NCBI GenBank assembly: GCA_030847615.1
Contig: JAUMIR010000001.1
Span: 84,989,501-85,053,500, forward strand
DNA length: 64,000 nt
Reading direction: 5' to 3'
DNA from: Gambelia wislizenii
Lineage: Eukaryota; Chordata; Lepidosauria; Squamata; Crotaphytidae
Below, piece after piece: positions 44,040 to 55,010 of this stretch (positions are counted from its first letter, which is position 1; each line of letters begins with the position of its first letter). The translations under genes were made by a program, and so were the position numbers. The notes below the pieces were generated by a model. That model saw only the letters and a program-made list of their open reading frames with translations, was not told where the DNA came from and made no database searches.

Positions 44040-44959
44040 TGTCAGGGTAATATTGCTTTAAGTGCAAAAAGAAAAATGTTGGAGCAACAGACCACAGACT
44101 GCTGGAAGTGTCTGAAAGATATGTATTAGAGAGACACTTGTACCTCCAAAATGATATTGGCAAAAAGACTGTATAACACCAAACTCAGAGATGGTGATAA
44201 TGTCAGGGTTCATCAAGAGAAGGTAAGGGCTCTCTTTGTTGTATATCAGAGTCCGATATATGAATGTTAGATAGCTTGTACAGGAAGGTATCATAAAGTT
44301 ACATTATTGTATGTCTGAACAGAATATTGCTGATATCTTTATGAAAACATTAACATGTCAGAAACATCAAGAAATGGTGATGATGCTTGGGTTAGTAGCA
44401 TGTACCAAAGATGATATCAACTCTGTACAATAATGTGTATGTAATGTAAATATGTATCATATATGGTCAGTTGCTACATTTTGGAGGGGATTGTCAGGGT
44501 GATATTACTTTAAATGCAAAAATAAAAATATTGGAGCAACCGACCACAGACTAGCACAGCTGAAGTGGGTTTGATCACAGCTGTGGCTACGCAGAAGGCT
44601 GACTATCAAACACTCCTATATAGCTGAACCACAAGATGCATTGTGTGTGGGTTGGTGTCATGGAGAAAGAGGAGTGTTGGAGAAATTGCTGTTGAGTTTG
44701 TTAATGAGGTTTGCTGTGTATATACTGTGCTTGTTTATACTGCAACTGAAGATAAAGACTTCCAGATATCTTTGGATGAACCTCGCTGTCTATAAGTCTC
44801 TTATTGTGTGTGAAAGTGGGTCAGAGCAGTGAAATGGCTGCTAGCTGAAGCCTTTGCTTTTGTGCCCTTTCTGCTGTGCGGTTCTGCTGTTTGGCTACTC
44901 CTGGGTTGTTTGCCCCCAGGCTGTGCCAGGTGCCTCTCAGTGAGCTATACTGCTGTACA
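44040..44959 (+). mobile_element. strongly deleted Ty1/copia element, 920 bp
   Basis: A perfect 5-bp duplication ACAAC flanks it (44035-44039 and 44960-44964). The element starts TGTCAGGG with the first 64 bp of its 5' LTR, then jumps to a gag piece ('KMILAKRLYNTKLRDGDN', near 44137-44200), then to the end of pol ('SEQNIADIFMKTLTCQKHQ', near 44310-44365), a polypurine tract 'ttggagggga' (44481-44490) and a full 3' LTR. It cannot encode any enzyme. Confidence 0.88.
44492..44959 (+). mobile_element. 3' LTR of the deleted Copia element, 468 bp
   Basis: It starts TGTCAGGGTGATATTAC directly after the polypurine tract and ends ...TGTACA. Its first 64 bp match 44040-44103. TG...CA ends are as expected. 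Confidence 0.88.
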
Positions 44960-44964
44960 ACAAC

Positions 44965-45959
44965 TAGATATTATTTTGCTACTGTAGAACTATCCAGAAG
45001 ATATGCATCTGCCTAGGCAAAGCAGATAACATCTTCAAAGAATAGTAAGCCTGTCACTCAGGCTGGTAGTTAGGTAGGTGGGTGGGAAATAAATTGAAAT
45101 CTTCTCATTCTTGAACAGATGGTCTTGAACAGATGATAGTTCTATGGAGTGCAGTGGTCAGAGAAGCTTCCCCACATAATACCTTCCAGGGATGTTGGAG
45201 TACAACTCCTATCATCCCCAGCCAACATGGGTTGGGAAAAGTATGGCTAGAGCAGAAGTGGGCAATATATGGGCCACAGGCCACATGAGGCCCTTAGAAT
45301 CACAAAGTGCAGCCCTAGAAAGCCCCCTCCAAATTTAGGAGGGCAGTTTTTCGTTGTTTTTTTGCCCTAAACCTGGCCAAAAAATCTCCCAAACCATCCA
45401 CAAATGTGGTGGTTTGTTTTCCCCAATCCCCTAGAGCCCCACACCTCCCAAAAACTCTGGAAAAGACAAAAAAGTCCAAATCAGCCAAATCAGTCAGCAT
45501 TTCAGTGTGTCAGAATAAGGTGGTACACCCTGCTGTGTAGGCATATGCATAGGGAGAGAATGGCCCCCACTGTGATGTACCAAGCACACACGCTTACATT
45601 CAATCAATAAATTTCTTTATTGGCAAGGATTCGTGTGTCAGGAACATAGAACAAAGCCAAAACTGAATACAGCTAGAGCAAACCCCCAGATAAACCCCAC
45701 AGCGTGAGAAAGGCATTCAGGGAGGAAAGTTGCCTCCCTCTCAGGGCGGCTTGCACCTGGACAATTTGACCTTGAGCCACTGTGGAGCTCAAGCGTTCCC
45801 AGGCCAACAAGGCGGGCTGGCCTCACTCCAAAACTCCAGAGCCCTAGGCAAGGAAAACAGCCTCATGTCAGGGTCCTCCATGAACACTCCAAATCCCAGA
45901 ATTCAGGGATGAGCTTGACACCCACCCCCATGGTTGCCCACTCCAGGTTAGAGGGAGGG
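44965..45959. other. mostly anonymous; possible LTR-like or hAT-like remnants
   Basis: 'agcagaagtgggcaatatat' (about 45251) resembles a hAT end without a partner. Near 45600-45640 the antisense of 'ccaataaag' next to 'tgtcagg' hints at an LTR edge, but no target duplication was found. No gene is recognised. Confidence 0.3.
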
Positions 45960-46075
45960 AGAAAGTGTGAGACCTAGTTGCTATTGGGCTGCAACTCCCA
46001 GGAGTCCTAACCAGCATAACCAATGATGAGGAAAGCTGGGAGATGCAGTCCAGCAACATCTGGAGGGCTAGATGA
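45960..46075. repeat. foldback MITE, 110-bp family
   Basis: 'ttgggctgcaactcccagg' is inverted as 'ctgggagatgcagtccagc'. Confidence 0.7.
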
Positions 46076-46375
46076 TTCCTCCACTGAGTTAGAATGTTGG
46101 AGTAGGACCGAAGAGACCTACATTCAAAATCTCAGTCAACCCTGATCTTGTGTCAGTAATTCTTTGCCAGCCTGTCCCACATTACAGGGCTGTTGTTGTG
46201 AGGAAAGTGATTTTTGAAGAGGGATACTGATCTGCAATCACAGCAGCTGGATCAAGCCAAAAAATCTTGTACAGTGTATCAAATTCATTTGTGCATGTGA
46301 TTCCTTTACGAGCTGGGTCAAGATAATCATGGAACTGAGCTGAGGAACCCTTCTTCTATGTTAGGAATGAAAATT

Positions 46376-46490
46376 GTATGGCCCTCCAGATGTTGTCGGA
46401 CTATAACTCCCAACAGCCATAGCCACCATAATCAATGTTAAGGAATGTTGGGAACTGCAGTTCAACAACTTATAGAGGGCCACACAATTT
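46376..46490. repeat. foldback MITE, 110-bp family
   Basis: 'ggccctccagatgttgtcgg' and 'cagttcaacaacttatagag' are the edges; the centre has 'aactcccaacagcc' and 'tgttgggaactg'. Confidence 0.7.
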
Positions 46491-46636
46491 TCAGCCCTGT
46501 CTATATGCTGGTGTCTTTAGCTGGATTAAGAGGCTAGTTTTTGTGACGTTTAATGGCTATTAATGTGACTATTTGGGTCTTATTTTGAACACTCTCCTGC
46601 TATCGACTTTTGTGGACAATTTAAATGTTTTATATG

Positions 46637-47537
46637 TCTCTCTCTCTCTCTCTCTCTCTGGCTTTTCTTCACAAACGAAGATTCAGGAAGGACTCATCCT
46701 GCACTTTCTGCAAGTGCTCTGATGACTAAAAACGCCTATGTGAGATAAACAAGTCTGGTTACAGAAAGCACAGCAGAAGGTCTCCTGGGGTGATGTTTTT
46801 GGGTTGTGATTCTTTCTGCGTTGTTGTTTCTCTTCAAGACTTGTTCGGCATGAGTTCTCAAATAAGGCTGCAACATTGTGGATAGTGCATCTCCATGCCT
46901 CCCCATGTGAGGCCAGGGCGGACCATTGTTGGTGATCAATTTGGGCGAGCCTGAGATGTTGTTTCAGGGAGTCCTTGTATCGCTTTTTTGGAGCACCCCT
47001 CTTATGCTGACCTGTGGCAAGTTCACCATAGAGTACTATTTTTGGGAGGTGATGGTCCTCCATCCTAGAAACGTGCCCTGCCCAGCGCAGCTGTGTTCTC
47101 AATATCATGGCCTCAATGCTGGTGATCCCTGCTTGCTCAAGGACAGCAACATTCGTCACATAGTCCAGTGTATATTTAGGATTGTGCGTAGACAGCGCTG
47201 ATGAAAGCGTTCGAGGAGTCGTAGGTGGTGGCGATAGGTGACCTATGTTTCAGACCCATAAAGGAGAATAGACAGTACAATTGGCTCTATACACACTGAT
47301 TTTTGTGCTTCGCCTCAGTTGTTTATTACTCCAGACTCTTTTGTGAAGTCTTCCAAATGCGCTATATGCCTTTGCTAATCTGTGATCGATCTCTTTGTCA
47401 ATCTTGGAGGAGATGATGCTTCCCAGGTAGGTAAACTGCTGAACGGACTTAAGCACAGATTTGCCAACAGCAATGTGGGGATGATGGTGTTCATCCTGTG
47501 GTGCAGGCTGGTAAAGAACTGCCGTTTTCTTAAGGCT
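46637..47537 (-). mobile_element. RTE-like LINE copy D, 5' truncated
   Basis: The minus strand carries the region after the RT active site ('KSVQQFTYLGSIISS', 'RLAKAYSAFGRLHKRVW', 'QLRWAGHVSRMEDHHLPK') and the complete C-terminus to 'GMSPS'-like 'RMSPS' with the Cys/His finger 'CAFCNQTCLSHIGVFSHQ'. The 3' tail is a long GA run (46637-46659 as CT). Homology ends near 47537. No clear target duplication was found. Confidence 0.9.
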
Positions 47538-47540
47538 GTG

Positions 47541-48224
47541 GTAAACAAATAAATGAGTAAGTAAACACATGTTTAGAAAAGCAGTTCCCATCCAATAATT
47601 CCTCGACAAAAACAAAATCTGTATGCCAAAAAAATTACATCTAACAGTCATTTTGTTCCATGCTTCTCAGTCTCAGCATGAATCCCTTCTTGGTGACTTC
47701 ATAATCATTTCCAGGAAAAAAAAAAGATAGTGATGTCACACTCAAGGGATTGTGGCTTGTGGTGGGAAATAAACAGCAGGAAGAGATGAATACTTAATAA
47801 AAATAAAAGTCTCTGAGTCTCTGTTTTCATCCAAATATCCTTTGTTATATAGAATGACAACAGTGAGAAATATAGAAATTTATAATATAGAAATATAGTG
47901 TGTTTATGGAGCAGCCTTTCTGTTTATTGTTCCATGAAGTGCCAGCTGCTTTCAAATGTTTTCATTTTGAATATTTATTTATGAAAGACATACAGTGTAC
48001 AAATATAAGGACTACCAAGGTTATGATGATGGCTTTTGATGATGGGCAGATCTCCAGTTGAGACTCACATCATTGTCAGAAATTTTAATTTAACATACTT
48101 TCCCATGTAGACACAAGATTTGGAAATAAGAAAACATATAAATGTACTATGGGTCATTTACCTCATGTGCTTTCACCCCCACTAGGCTATTTCTGAGAGT
48201 ATGTCAAAGAGTTTTTCTCATTTT
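47541..48224. other. anonymous sequence
   Basis: No gene or dated repeat is recognised; AT-rich. Confidence 0.4.
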
Positions 48225-48239
48225 GAGATTCACTATTTT

Positions 48240-48395
48240 AGACCTTTATAGAATCCTGGATTTTGGCATCTAGGGAGGGGCATTTAGAATGCTCAGCCAG
48301 AGAGCTCTAGTCCCTCACCAAACTACAAACCCCAGGATTTTTCAGTGGATGCATCGGTAGTAACTGAAGTAGAATCAGAGTGCTGTAACTGTGTA
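48240..48395. repeat. degenerate foldback MITE
   Basis: 'atagaatcctggattttgg' and 'caaactacaaaccccaggat' are decayed arms of the 622-839 family. Confidence 0.5.
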
Positions 48396-48625
48396 TAGTT
48401 GTCCCTTCATATTCACTGGGGTTTGGTTCCAGGACCCCCCGTGGATACCAAAATCCGTGAATACTCAAGTCCCATTATATGCAATGGCATAGCAAAATGG
48501 TGCCCCTTCTATAAGATGGCAAAATCAAGCTTTGCTTTTTGGGTTATTATTTTTTAAAGAATATTTTCAAGCTGTGAATACTTAAATCCACGGATACCAA
48601 ATACGTGGATACGGAGGGACAACTG
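48396..48625. mobile_element. Tigger-like MITE, about 230 bp
   Basis: 'tagttgtcccttcatattca' and the inverse end 'acggagggacaactg' are the TIRs, with TA on both sides. Inverted orientation relative to 6517-6755. Confidence 0.85.
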
Positions 48626-48721
48626 TAGTGTGAAAGAGCTCCAGGTCAAAGAAGAGTAAGCAAAACGTGTTCATAAAGGTGAGATGTACTAATATTGTTC
48701 AACGAGTATAATTAAAATATA

Positions 48722-48940
48722 GTGGGCCCTCAGTATCTTCTGGGGTTTGGTTCCAGCACCCCCTGTGGATACGAAAATCCGTGGATGCTCAAGTTCCATT
48801 ATATACAATGATGTAGTAAAATGGTGCCCCTTATATAAAATGGCGAACAGCAAGGTTTGGTTTTTTGGGATTTTTTTTTTTTTTTGATATTTTCAGGTGT
48901 GGTTGGTTGAATCCATGAATGCAGAATACGTGGATACTAT
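48722..48940. mobile_element. Tigger-like MITE with decayed right end
   Basis: 'gtgggccctcagtatcttct' at the left after TA; the right side has 'tggttgaatccatgaatgc' and 'acgtggatac' but lacks the expected terminal bases. Confidence 0.7.
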
Positions 48941-49009
48941 ACATGAGTTCTTCTGCTCTTAATGTGTTTTGAATGAAACCCTTAGAGAGCCGACACAAGT
49001 TTAACATTG

Positions 49010-49195
49010 TTTGTTGCTATGTGCTTTCAAGTAGACTCCTTCTCATGGCGACCACATCATAGGGTTTTGTTGGCAAGATTTATTTAGAGAAGGTCAGCTA
49101 TTATCATCCTTTTAGGCCGAGAGAGTGTGACTTACTCAAGGTCACCCAGTGGATTACCATGGCTCAACATGAATTTGAACCCTGGTCTCCCAGAA
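49010..49195 (-). mobile_element. tRNA-derived SINE with BovB-type tail
   Basis: Antisense 'tgctttcaagtagactcct' and 'catcatagggttttgttggc', then 'caaggtcacccagtgga' and 'tttgaaccctggtctcccag'. Confidence 0.7.
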
Positions 49196-50747
49196 TAAAA
49201 AAGGAAGAAGGAAGAACTGGGGGTGGGAGAGAAAATTTAAGCAGTTTTTAGTTTATAACTAGCTTGTTCTTTGTTTCCTCTCTCAGTGGCAGGACATTAG
49301 GGAAATTGTATCTAGGTCAGAGTTCTTTCCAAGCACAACGATGAGACATTTTATAACCAGGGCAGGAGAGGAAAGACCTTCATTTTCAACTTCTTAATGT
49401 AAACTTTCCCTCTTGTGTTGTCAGGACTGGATTGTTTCCTAGTGGGTATCCAGTGTCTTCAGATTCATTTCATTTTCTTCCTACAGTCTTATTGCACCAT
49501 GGTGTTATAGCATCTTAGTGTTGTTATTAGTCCTGCTATTGTCTCAGCCTTATCAGACAATGTCATTGCTCTCCTGTTGTTCTTCCACAGGAGATCATTT
49601 AGAAAGCATTTTTTTCATTAACACAGGAAAAAAAAGGCCTTTTAAAACATAAGACTGTTTTCACTGATATTTTGTTTATATAAATCTGTGGGGGGCCGCA
49701 TCTGTATGTGTGTATGTGCGCATGTGCCAAAACTAGGAAGTGGGGAGGGGAACTGTCGTAGAGGTGGGCAGTATTGTGTGTGACAAGTTTTAGCGTGAAC
49801 AAATGCTGTAATCCCAGAAAGGTGCAATAGAAAAGAGAGTGTAGCAATTGTGTAGTGTTTTTAGAAACAATGCTATTTTAGTGGGAGAACAGCCTGATGC
49901 AATGAGGCGTTAGCTAGTTGCTTGACAGCAAAGTCTGCAAAGCGCCTCCAAACTGCCTTCCTAAAAGATGGACAAAAAGTATAAATGATTGATATGTAGG
50001 TCTGTAGTGAGATATTGTAATGCATAAGGAGGAGTAAGCCTTCTGTATCTGCATTATTTATTGACTCAATGAGTTCGTCTTGACAGTATAAATTGAACTA
50101 GTTCTTGAAGGCTGCTATGGCAAGAGTTGCTGATCAGCATCACGTTTAACCTAAGCCTCAGTCAACTGAGCTCACATCATTAGGGTTGTTAAAATGAACC
50201 CACTCATGCATTCAATTAAGATGCAAGGAAGGGGGGTAGCAGGAACGTACCTTCTGGTCCTGCCCTTCTTACACTGATATGATCCAGTTGTCTGTGTTCA
50301 GGCTCTGGGATAAATGGCCTCTATACATGTACAAGATCTGCACCTGTGAGGATTATATTACTCTTCCATGCTTAGACAAATCACACTTTCCATCTTTTTT
50401 GAGGGAAAAAAGTGAGGAAGACAGGGAAAGATGCAGGAAGGTAATGGCTTTGATGATGATGTCATGAAGATAACCTGTTACAGAATGAATATTTACAATC
50501 CCATGGCAATTGTACAGTATGTTTGAAACACCACAATAGAGTGCCAACTATTTTCTACTTCAGGAGCCTACTGGTGCATAAATGGGCGTTTCCCACCACT
50601 GTAGCTTTCTCTGCTCGTGCAAGGGACTTTTATCCAATTGTTGACAATTTTGCCCTTCCATTATAGTATCCTGGACCACTGCCCACACTATTTTGGGGGC
50701 ATCCTTAACACCACCCCTCCTCCAAAGGCTCTGCAAGGAGAGAATAC
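49196..50747. other. mostly anonymous
   Basis: The segment 49490-49620 resembles 22150-22290 ('ttattgcaccatggtgttat', 'tctcagccttatcagacaat'), so it is probably another member of the same DNA-transposon family. No gene is recognised. Confidence 0.35.
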
Positions 50748-50976
50748 TTGTTGCATTCCTTCAAGTCATTTCCAGCTTATGGTGACCCTAAGGTGATCTC
50801 AATTATGGAGTTTTCTCTTGGCAAGTTTTGTTCAGAGGGAGCTTGCCTTTGCCTCCCTCTGAGGCTGTGAGAGAGAGACTTACCCAAGATAAGCTGGTGG
50901 GTTTCTATGGCTGAGCAGGGATTCAAACTCTGATGTCCAGAGTCATAGTTTAACACTCAAACCATGCTGGCTCTCA
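50748..50976 (-). mobile_element. tRNA-derived SINE with BovB-type tail
   Basis: Antisense copy with 'ttcaagtcatttccagctta', 'tggtgaccctaaggtgatct' and 'gagcagggattcaaactctg' through 'catgctggctctc'. Nearly complete. Confidence 0.75.
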
Positions 50977-51529
50977 AAACAATGTCAACAAAGGACACTA
51001 CAATGGGAGGAAGGAGGTGGGAAAGCCCTTCTGTGTGAGTAATCTGTACTCTCATGACTTTCAATTCAAACCCTAATCTAATACCAAATTTTAAATGTCT
51101 TGCTATAGAGGTATAAAACTTTGGCAGGTGTGGAGTCCTGGGTGCTCTTGCCAGCAGTTTGTTCTTCGTGAATATAACTCTAGTTCTTTTCGGTAACTAT
51201 TTCAATCGGTCCTTTCCAAGACTTCAGTCATATTTTCCCAAATTCCAAAAAGGCAGGAAGGGTAGCTGTTGATGTTTGGTACAACAAAACAGGGCCAGAT
51301 CTAGATTGTCCTTATAAATGAATAGTCCATAATCTGTATGATAGGTCTCCTGAGTGGCAAAATAAATAACTTTTTTTTTTTTGCAAATTAGTCATGCTGG
51401 ATTTTGTGAACAAATGGAAAACATTTTTGACAGATCATCTCTCAAAGTGGGGCTGAACTCCCAAACACATGCAACATGCAGATTTTGAAAATATCAGCTG
51501 GCATGCTGTTAGTTTTTCACTAACTCACT
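50977..51529. other. anonymous sequence
   Basis: No gene or dated repeat is recognised. Confidence 0.4.
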
Positions 51530-51809
51530 GCCCTGGTGGCACAGTGGTTAAATGCCTGTACTGCAAGTCACCACGTTGCAAGTTCGATTCCAGCCGGCTC
51601 CAAGGTTCACTCAGCCTTCCATCCTTCCGTAGGTCGGTAAAATGAGTACCCAGCTTGTGGGGGCAATTAGCTAACACACATTGGAAACTGTTTAATGCAG
51701 TGTAGATGTGTAAATAGCTATTGCTTAAAACAATTTGTAAGCCGCTCTGATAGCCTTGTGGCTGAAGAGTGGGGTATAAATAACTAAATAAATAAAATTT
51801 AAAAAAATC
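51530..51809 (+). mobile_element. complete tRNA-derived SINE with L2-type tail
   Basis: A polymerase III A box 'tggcacagtggttaaatgcc' (51537 on) and B box 'gttcgattcc' (about 51582) mark a tRNA-derived head. The 3' half ends with 'gtaagccgctctgatagcc', 'gaagagtggggtataaat' and an AATAAATAAA tail. That tail resembles the L2 3' end at 21383-21955, the likely enzyme source. A truncated copy interrupts RTE copy B. Confidence 0.85.
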
Positions 51810-52039
51810 ATTGTAAACCAGCCTATGAGCACATAGAGGTGAACTGCACTACTGGGCAATGTCCATATTCTCAGGAGGGGAGCAGAGACATGAGTTTGGG
51901 ACTATTGTGCAAGCAGAACCAGCAGCATACCGGCTGTGCAATGGGTCCCATCATACAATTGGAATCATAGTGCTACAGGTCTTCCTACACCACAGGGTTG
52001 TGTATCATATTAAGCAGGTAGCTATACCCTTGGGGGAGG

Positions 52040-52565
52040 AAGACTAGGACTTGGAAGGGCAGCTTTGAAGGAACTAGACAAGATCATATAGATATAGATA
52101 ATTGAATACAGTACTAAAGTTAGGATTCTCCATGCCATTGTATTTCTCATTTCTATGTATGGTTGTGAAAACTGGACAGTGAAGAAAGCTGATAGGAAGA
52201 AAACCAATTCATTTGAAATGTGGTAGTGGAGAAGAGCTACATATACCATGGACTGCTAAAAAGACAAATAAATTGGTCCTAGAGCAAATTCTCCTTAGAA
52301 GCCAAGATGACTAAACTGAAACCGTGGTACTTTAGTCATATGGGAAGACATGACTCAATAAAAAAGACAGTAATGTTTGGTAAGGTAGAAGGCAGTGGGA
52401 AAAGAAGAAGATTGCATTCCAGATGACCAGACTCAATGAAGGAAGCCATGGCCCCAAGTCTGCATGACCTGACGTGAGCAGGGCTGTTGATGATAGGGTG
52501 TCTTGGAGGTCTCTTATTCATGGGGTCACCATAAGTCAAAGTCGATGGCAGTTAACAACAGCAAC
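52040..52565 (+). mobile_element. BovB (RTE) LINE 3' fragment
   Basis: Translated pieces resemble the BovB RT C-terminus: 'YGCENWTVKKADRKK'-like words near 52155, then 'GHMGRHDSI'-like words near 52338, with frame breaks. The 3' end 'ggggtcaccataagtcaaag' followed by 'cagttaacaacagcaac' is the BovB tail that the SINEs at 29191, 49010, 50748 and 58290 borrow. Confidence 0.8.
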
Positions 52566-52570
52566 AAAAC

Positions 52571-53350
52571 CTACATCATTGTAAAGTTACATTTTGTGGC
52601 CTCTGATGCTTGATGTTGGCCATCAGGTACAGGAGGAACTATTGGGGGGGGGTGTCTCTGCTTTCCATAAATACTAATTTATGTGTGGCACGTGTGTGTG
52701 TCCTTGATCTATTTCAGTTAGCATTTCCATAAAAAGCATGTTACAGTACTCAGTATCCTCACTTACATAGGCATTGTTGCCTCAGTTTCCTTGTATTAAA
52801 TATATTCCCACATTCAAAAGAAATTGATTGATTGTGCTCATTATACATTCTTGTTTAGCTTTAGATATGCTTTTTGTGCCCCATTTTATGAGATTCTGCA
52901 AGAATAAAATTATTCCTCTTGGAGCTAGATATTGCTCAGGGAGTTTAGCTCAGTCTAAAGGGCCACTTGAGTTTTCAGTCACTTTCCTGAGATTGTCAAT
53001 AAGTTTGCTAATTTTGATGTGTTGTTCTTTGCGATGCATTCATCTATTAGCTCAGAGTTGTGCATGCTGCGGTTCTAGTCACACATGTTAATGAAGTGTT
53101 TTGATTGGGTGATCAAAACAGCCCTGGAGTGTTTGAAAAGAACTACTGTAAAAGCATGAACTATGCTGGTTGGTTACACAATCTGCCTAACCAAATGGGT
53201 GATAGGTGTTTCGGTTAGCAGGAGTAGCAGATGCACAGCCAGGGAGACAAGTACATTGCTCGAGATGATGGTTAATTGTAAAGGTTATGGAGATGCAAAG
53301 CAATTCATATTTCAATGCTTGTTATGCTAATTACGTTTTTAGCATGCCCT
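52571..53350. other. anonymous sequence
   Basis: No gene or dated repeat is recognised. Confidence 0.4.
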
Positions 53351-53403
53351 ACTGGGCTGCTCAAGGCTGACCCAGGAGATGATCTTGTTCGACAGCATCC
53401 TGA

Positions 53404-53592
53404 ATGACCAAGCAGCCTTTTTTAAGGAGAGCACTGCTTGCTCCATATGGAGAGGGGCCTAGAAAAGGTGGCCTAATGAAAGCTCATCCCCATCTACCTG
53501 GTTGCCTAGCCGGGGGCAACAGGCATCTTCTGATGTGGTCAAACCAAGGCCAAGAAACAAAGGCACACACCGGCCTCCAAAGGTGTAAATAA
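53404..53592 (+). other. conserved 62-codon upstream frame of the RTE-like family
   Basis: The frame starting 'MTKQPFLRRALLAPYGEGP' is open at the same length in copy F and copy A (16055-15867), with about 52 of 62 residues identical. It overlaps the endonuclease frame. The product is unknown, and conservation could simply reflect nucleotide similarity between young copies. Confidence 0.4.
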
Positions 53593-53599
53593 ACTGACA

Positions 53600-54652
53600 C
53601 TTGCATGCTGGAACATCAGAACCATGAGAGACTCTGCAGATAGTGGACGGCCTGAACGTCGTTCTGCCCTAATAGCCCATGAACTATCACAACTTAATAT
53701 TGACATCGCTGCTCTTAGTGAAGTTCATCTCCATGAGGAAGGCAGCCTTAAAGAACACGCCGCCGGCTACACACTTTACTGGTCTGGTAAACCCAAAACC
53801 GAAAAACATCTTTCAGGAGTAGGCTTTATGATTAAAAACTCCATTGCCTCAAAACTCGAAACCCTACCAACAGGATACTTTGATCACATTATTTCCTTAC
53901 ACCTCCCACATGTTGTTCTCTTTAGTGTATACGCCCCAACTATGCAAGCCGACCCTGTAGAGAAAGTCAAATTCTACACAGACCTATGCCAACTCATACA
54001 AAAAGTCCCTGTAGAAGATAAAATTATTATCCTTGGTAACTTCAATGCCAGAGTAGGAAAGAACTCCGAAGCCTGGAAAGGTGTCTTAGGCAAGCATGGT
54101 GTTGGAAATTGCAATGATAACGGACACCTCCTGCTAGAGTTCTGTGCAGAACAACAGCTGACTATTACAAAAACTATCTTTCAGCAGAAAAATAGCTTGA
54201 AGACAACCTGGATGCATCCCCGATCCAAACATTGGCACCTCATTGATTATGTTCTAGTCCGTCAGAGAGACATTCGTGATGTTCGTCATACCCGAGTCAT
54301 GCCCAGTGCAGAATGCCAAAAAGATGATCGCCTCGTCAGATGTAAACTAAATCTTCATCTTAAGTTCAAACCTAAGAGGGGTGGCATCTTAAAGAAGAGA
54401 CTCCAAGTCAACAATCTTCAACAAGCTACCATGAGAGACAACTTCCAGGCAAATCTGCAAACAAACTTGAAGACCATCCTACAGATCCTTCTCCCACAGT
54501 GCTTTGGCAACATATCAAAAACAGTATCCTCCAGTCTGCAGAAGAATCCCTCGGGTTCTCCCACAAGAAAAATCAAGACTGGTTTGATGAAAACAACCAA
54601 GAGATCCAGGAGCTGTTGGCAAAGAAGAGAACTGCCCACCAGGCATACCTAA
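53600..54652 (+). pseudogene. APE endonuclease of RTE-like copy F
   Basis: The frame from 53624 is 342 codons, but the conserved 'ACWNIRTM' motif (about 53603-53626) begins upstream of that ATG, so the natural start lies before it. Later motifs are 'AALSEVHLHEEG', 'GVGFMIKNS', 'VYAPT', 'LGNFNARVGK' (the usual GDFN aspartate is replaced by N) and a last motif reading 'KDDRLV' where copy A has 'TDHHLV'. A 1-nt loss near 54462 shifts the frame, and the final residues are out of frame. The enzyme nicks target DNA for reverse transcription; this copy is inactive. Confidence 0.88.
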
Positions 54653-54948
54653 CTCAGCCAACCTGCCATGTAAGAAAAGCAGCTTCCCACCTCACATGTA
54701 GTAAACTCCAACAAAAACTCTGAGACATGCAGAACAAGTGGTGGATCAATATAGCAGAAAAGACACAACGCTGTGCAGATCTGGGTGATCATAGAGGATT
54801 TTATGAAGCTCTTAAAGCAGTGTTTGGACCTACTTATCAGGTCCAAAGCTCCTTATACAGTACAGATGGTCAAACAATAATTACTGATGAAGCCTCCATC
54901 CTGAATCGATGGGCTGAACATTTTCAAAGTTTTTTTAGTGCCAACTGA
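54499..54948 (+). pseudogene. linker region of RTE-like copy F
   Basis: Two frames in the same phase (54499-54723 and 54727-54948) correspond to the linker of copy A. They are separated by a TGA at 54721-54723 where copy A has an arginine codon, and they end at the TGA 54946-54948 shared with copy A. Confidence 0.85.
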
Positions 54949-55010
54949 GTAGTCCAATGCTCAGCTATCCAACATATGATACAAAAAAAATGAAAAATGA
55001 ATTGGACATA

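Noticed and set aside
45636..45920. Solo LTR on the minus strand
   Set aside because: TGTCA...TGACA ends were found, but flanking bases TCGTG and CCCAC do not match.
51530..51600. tRNA gene
   Set aside because: A and B boxes are present, but there is no complete cloverleaf, and the unit continues into an L2-type tail, so it is a SINE head.
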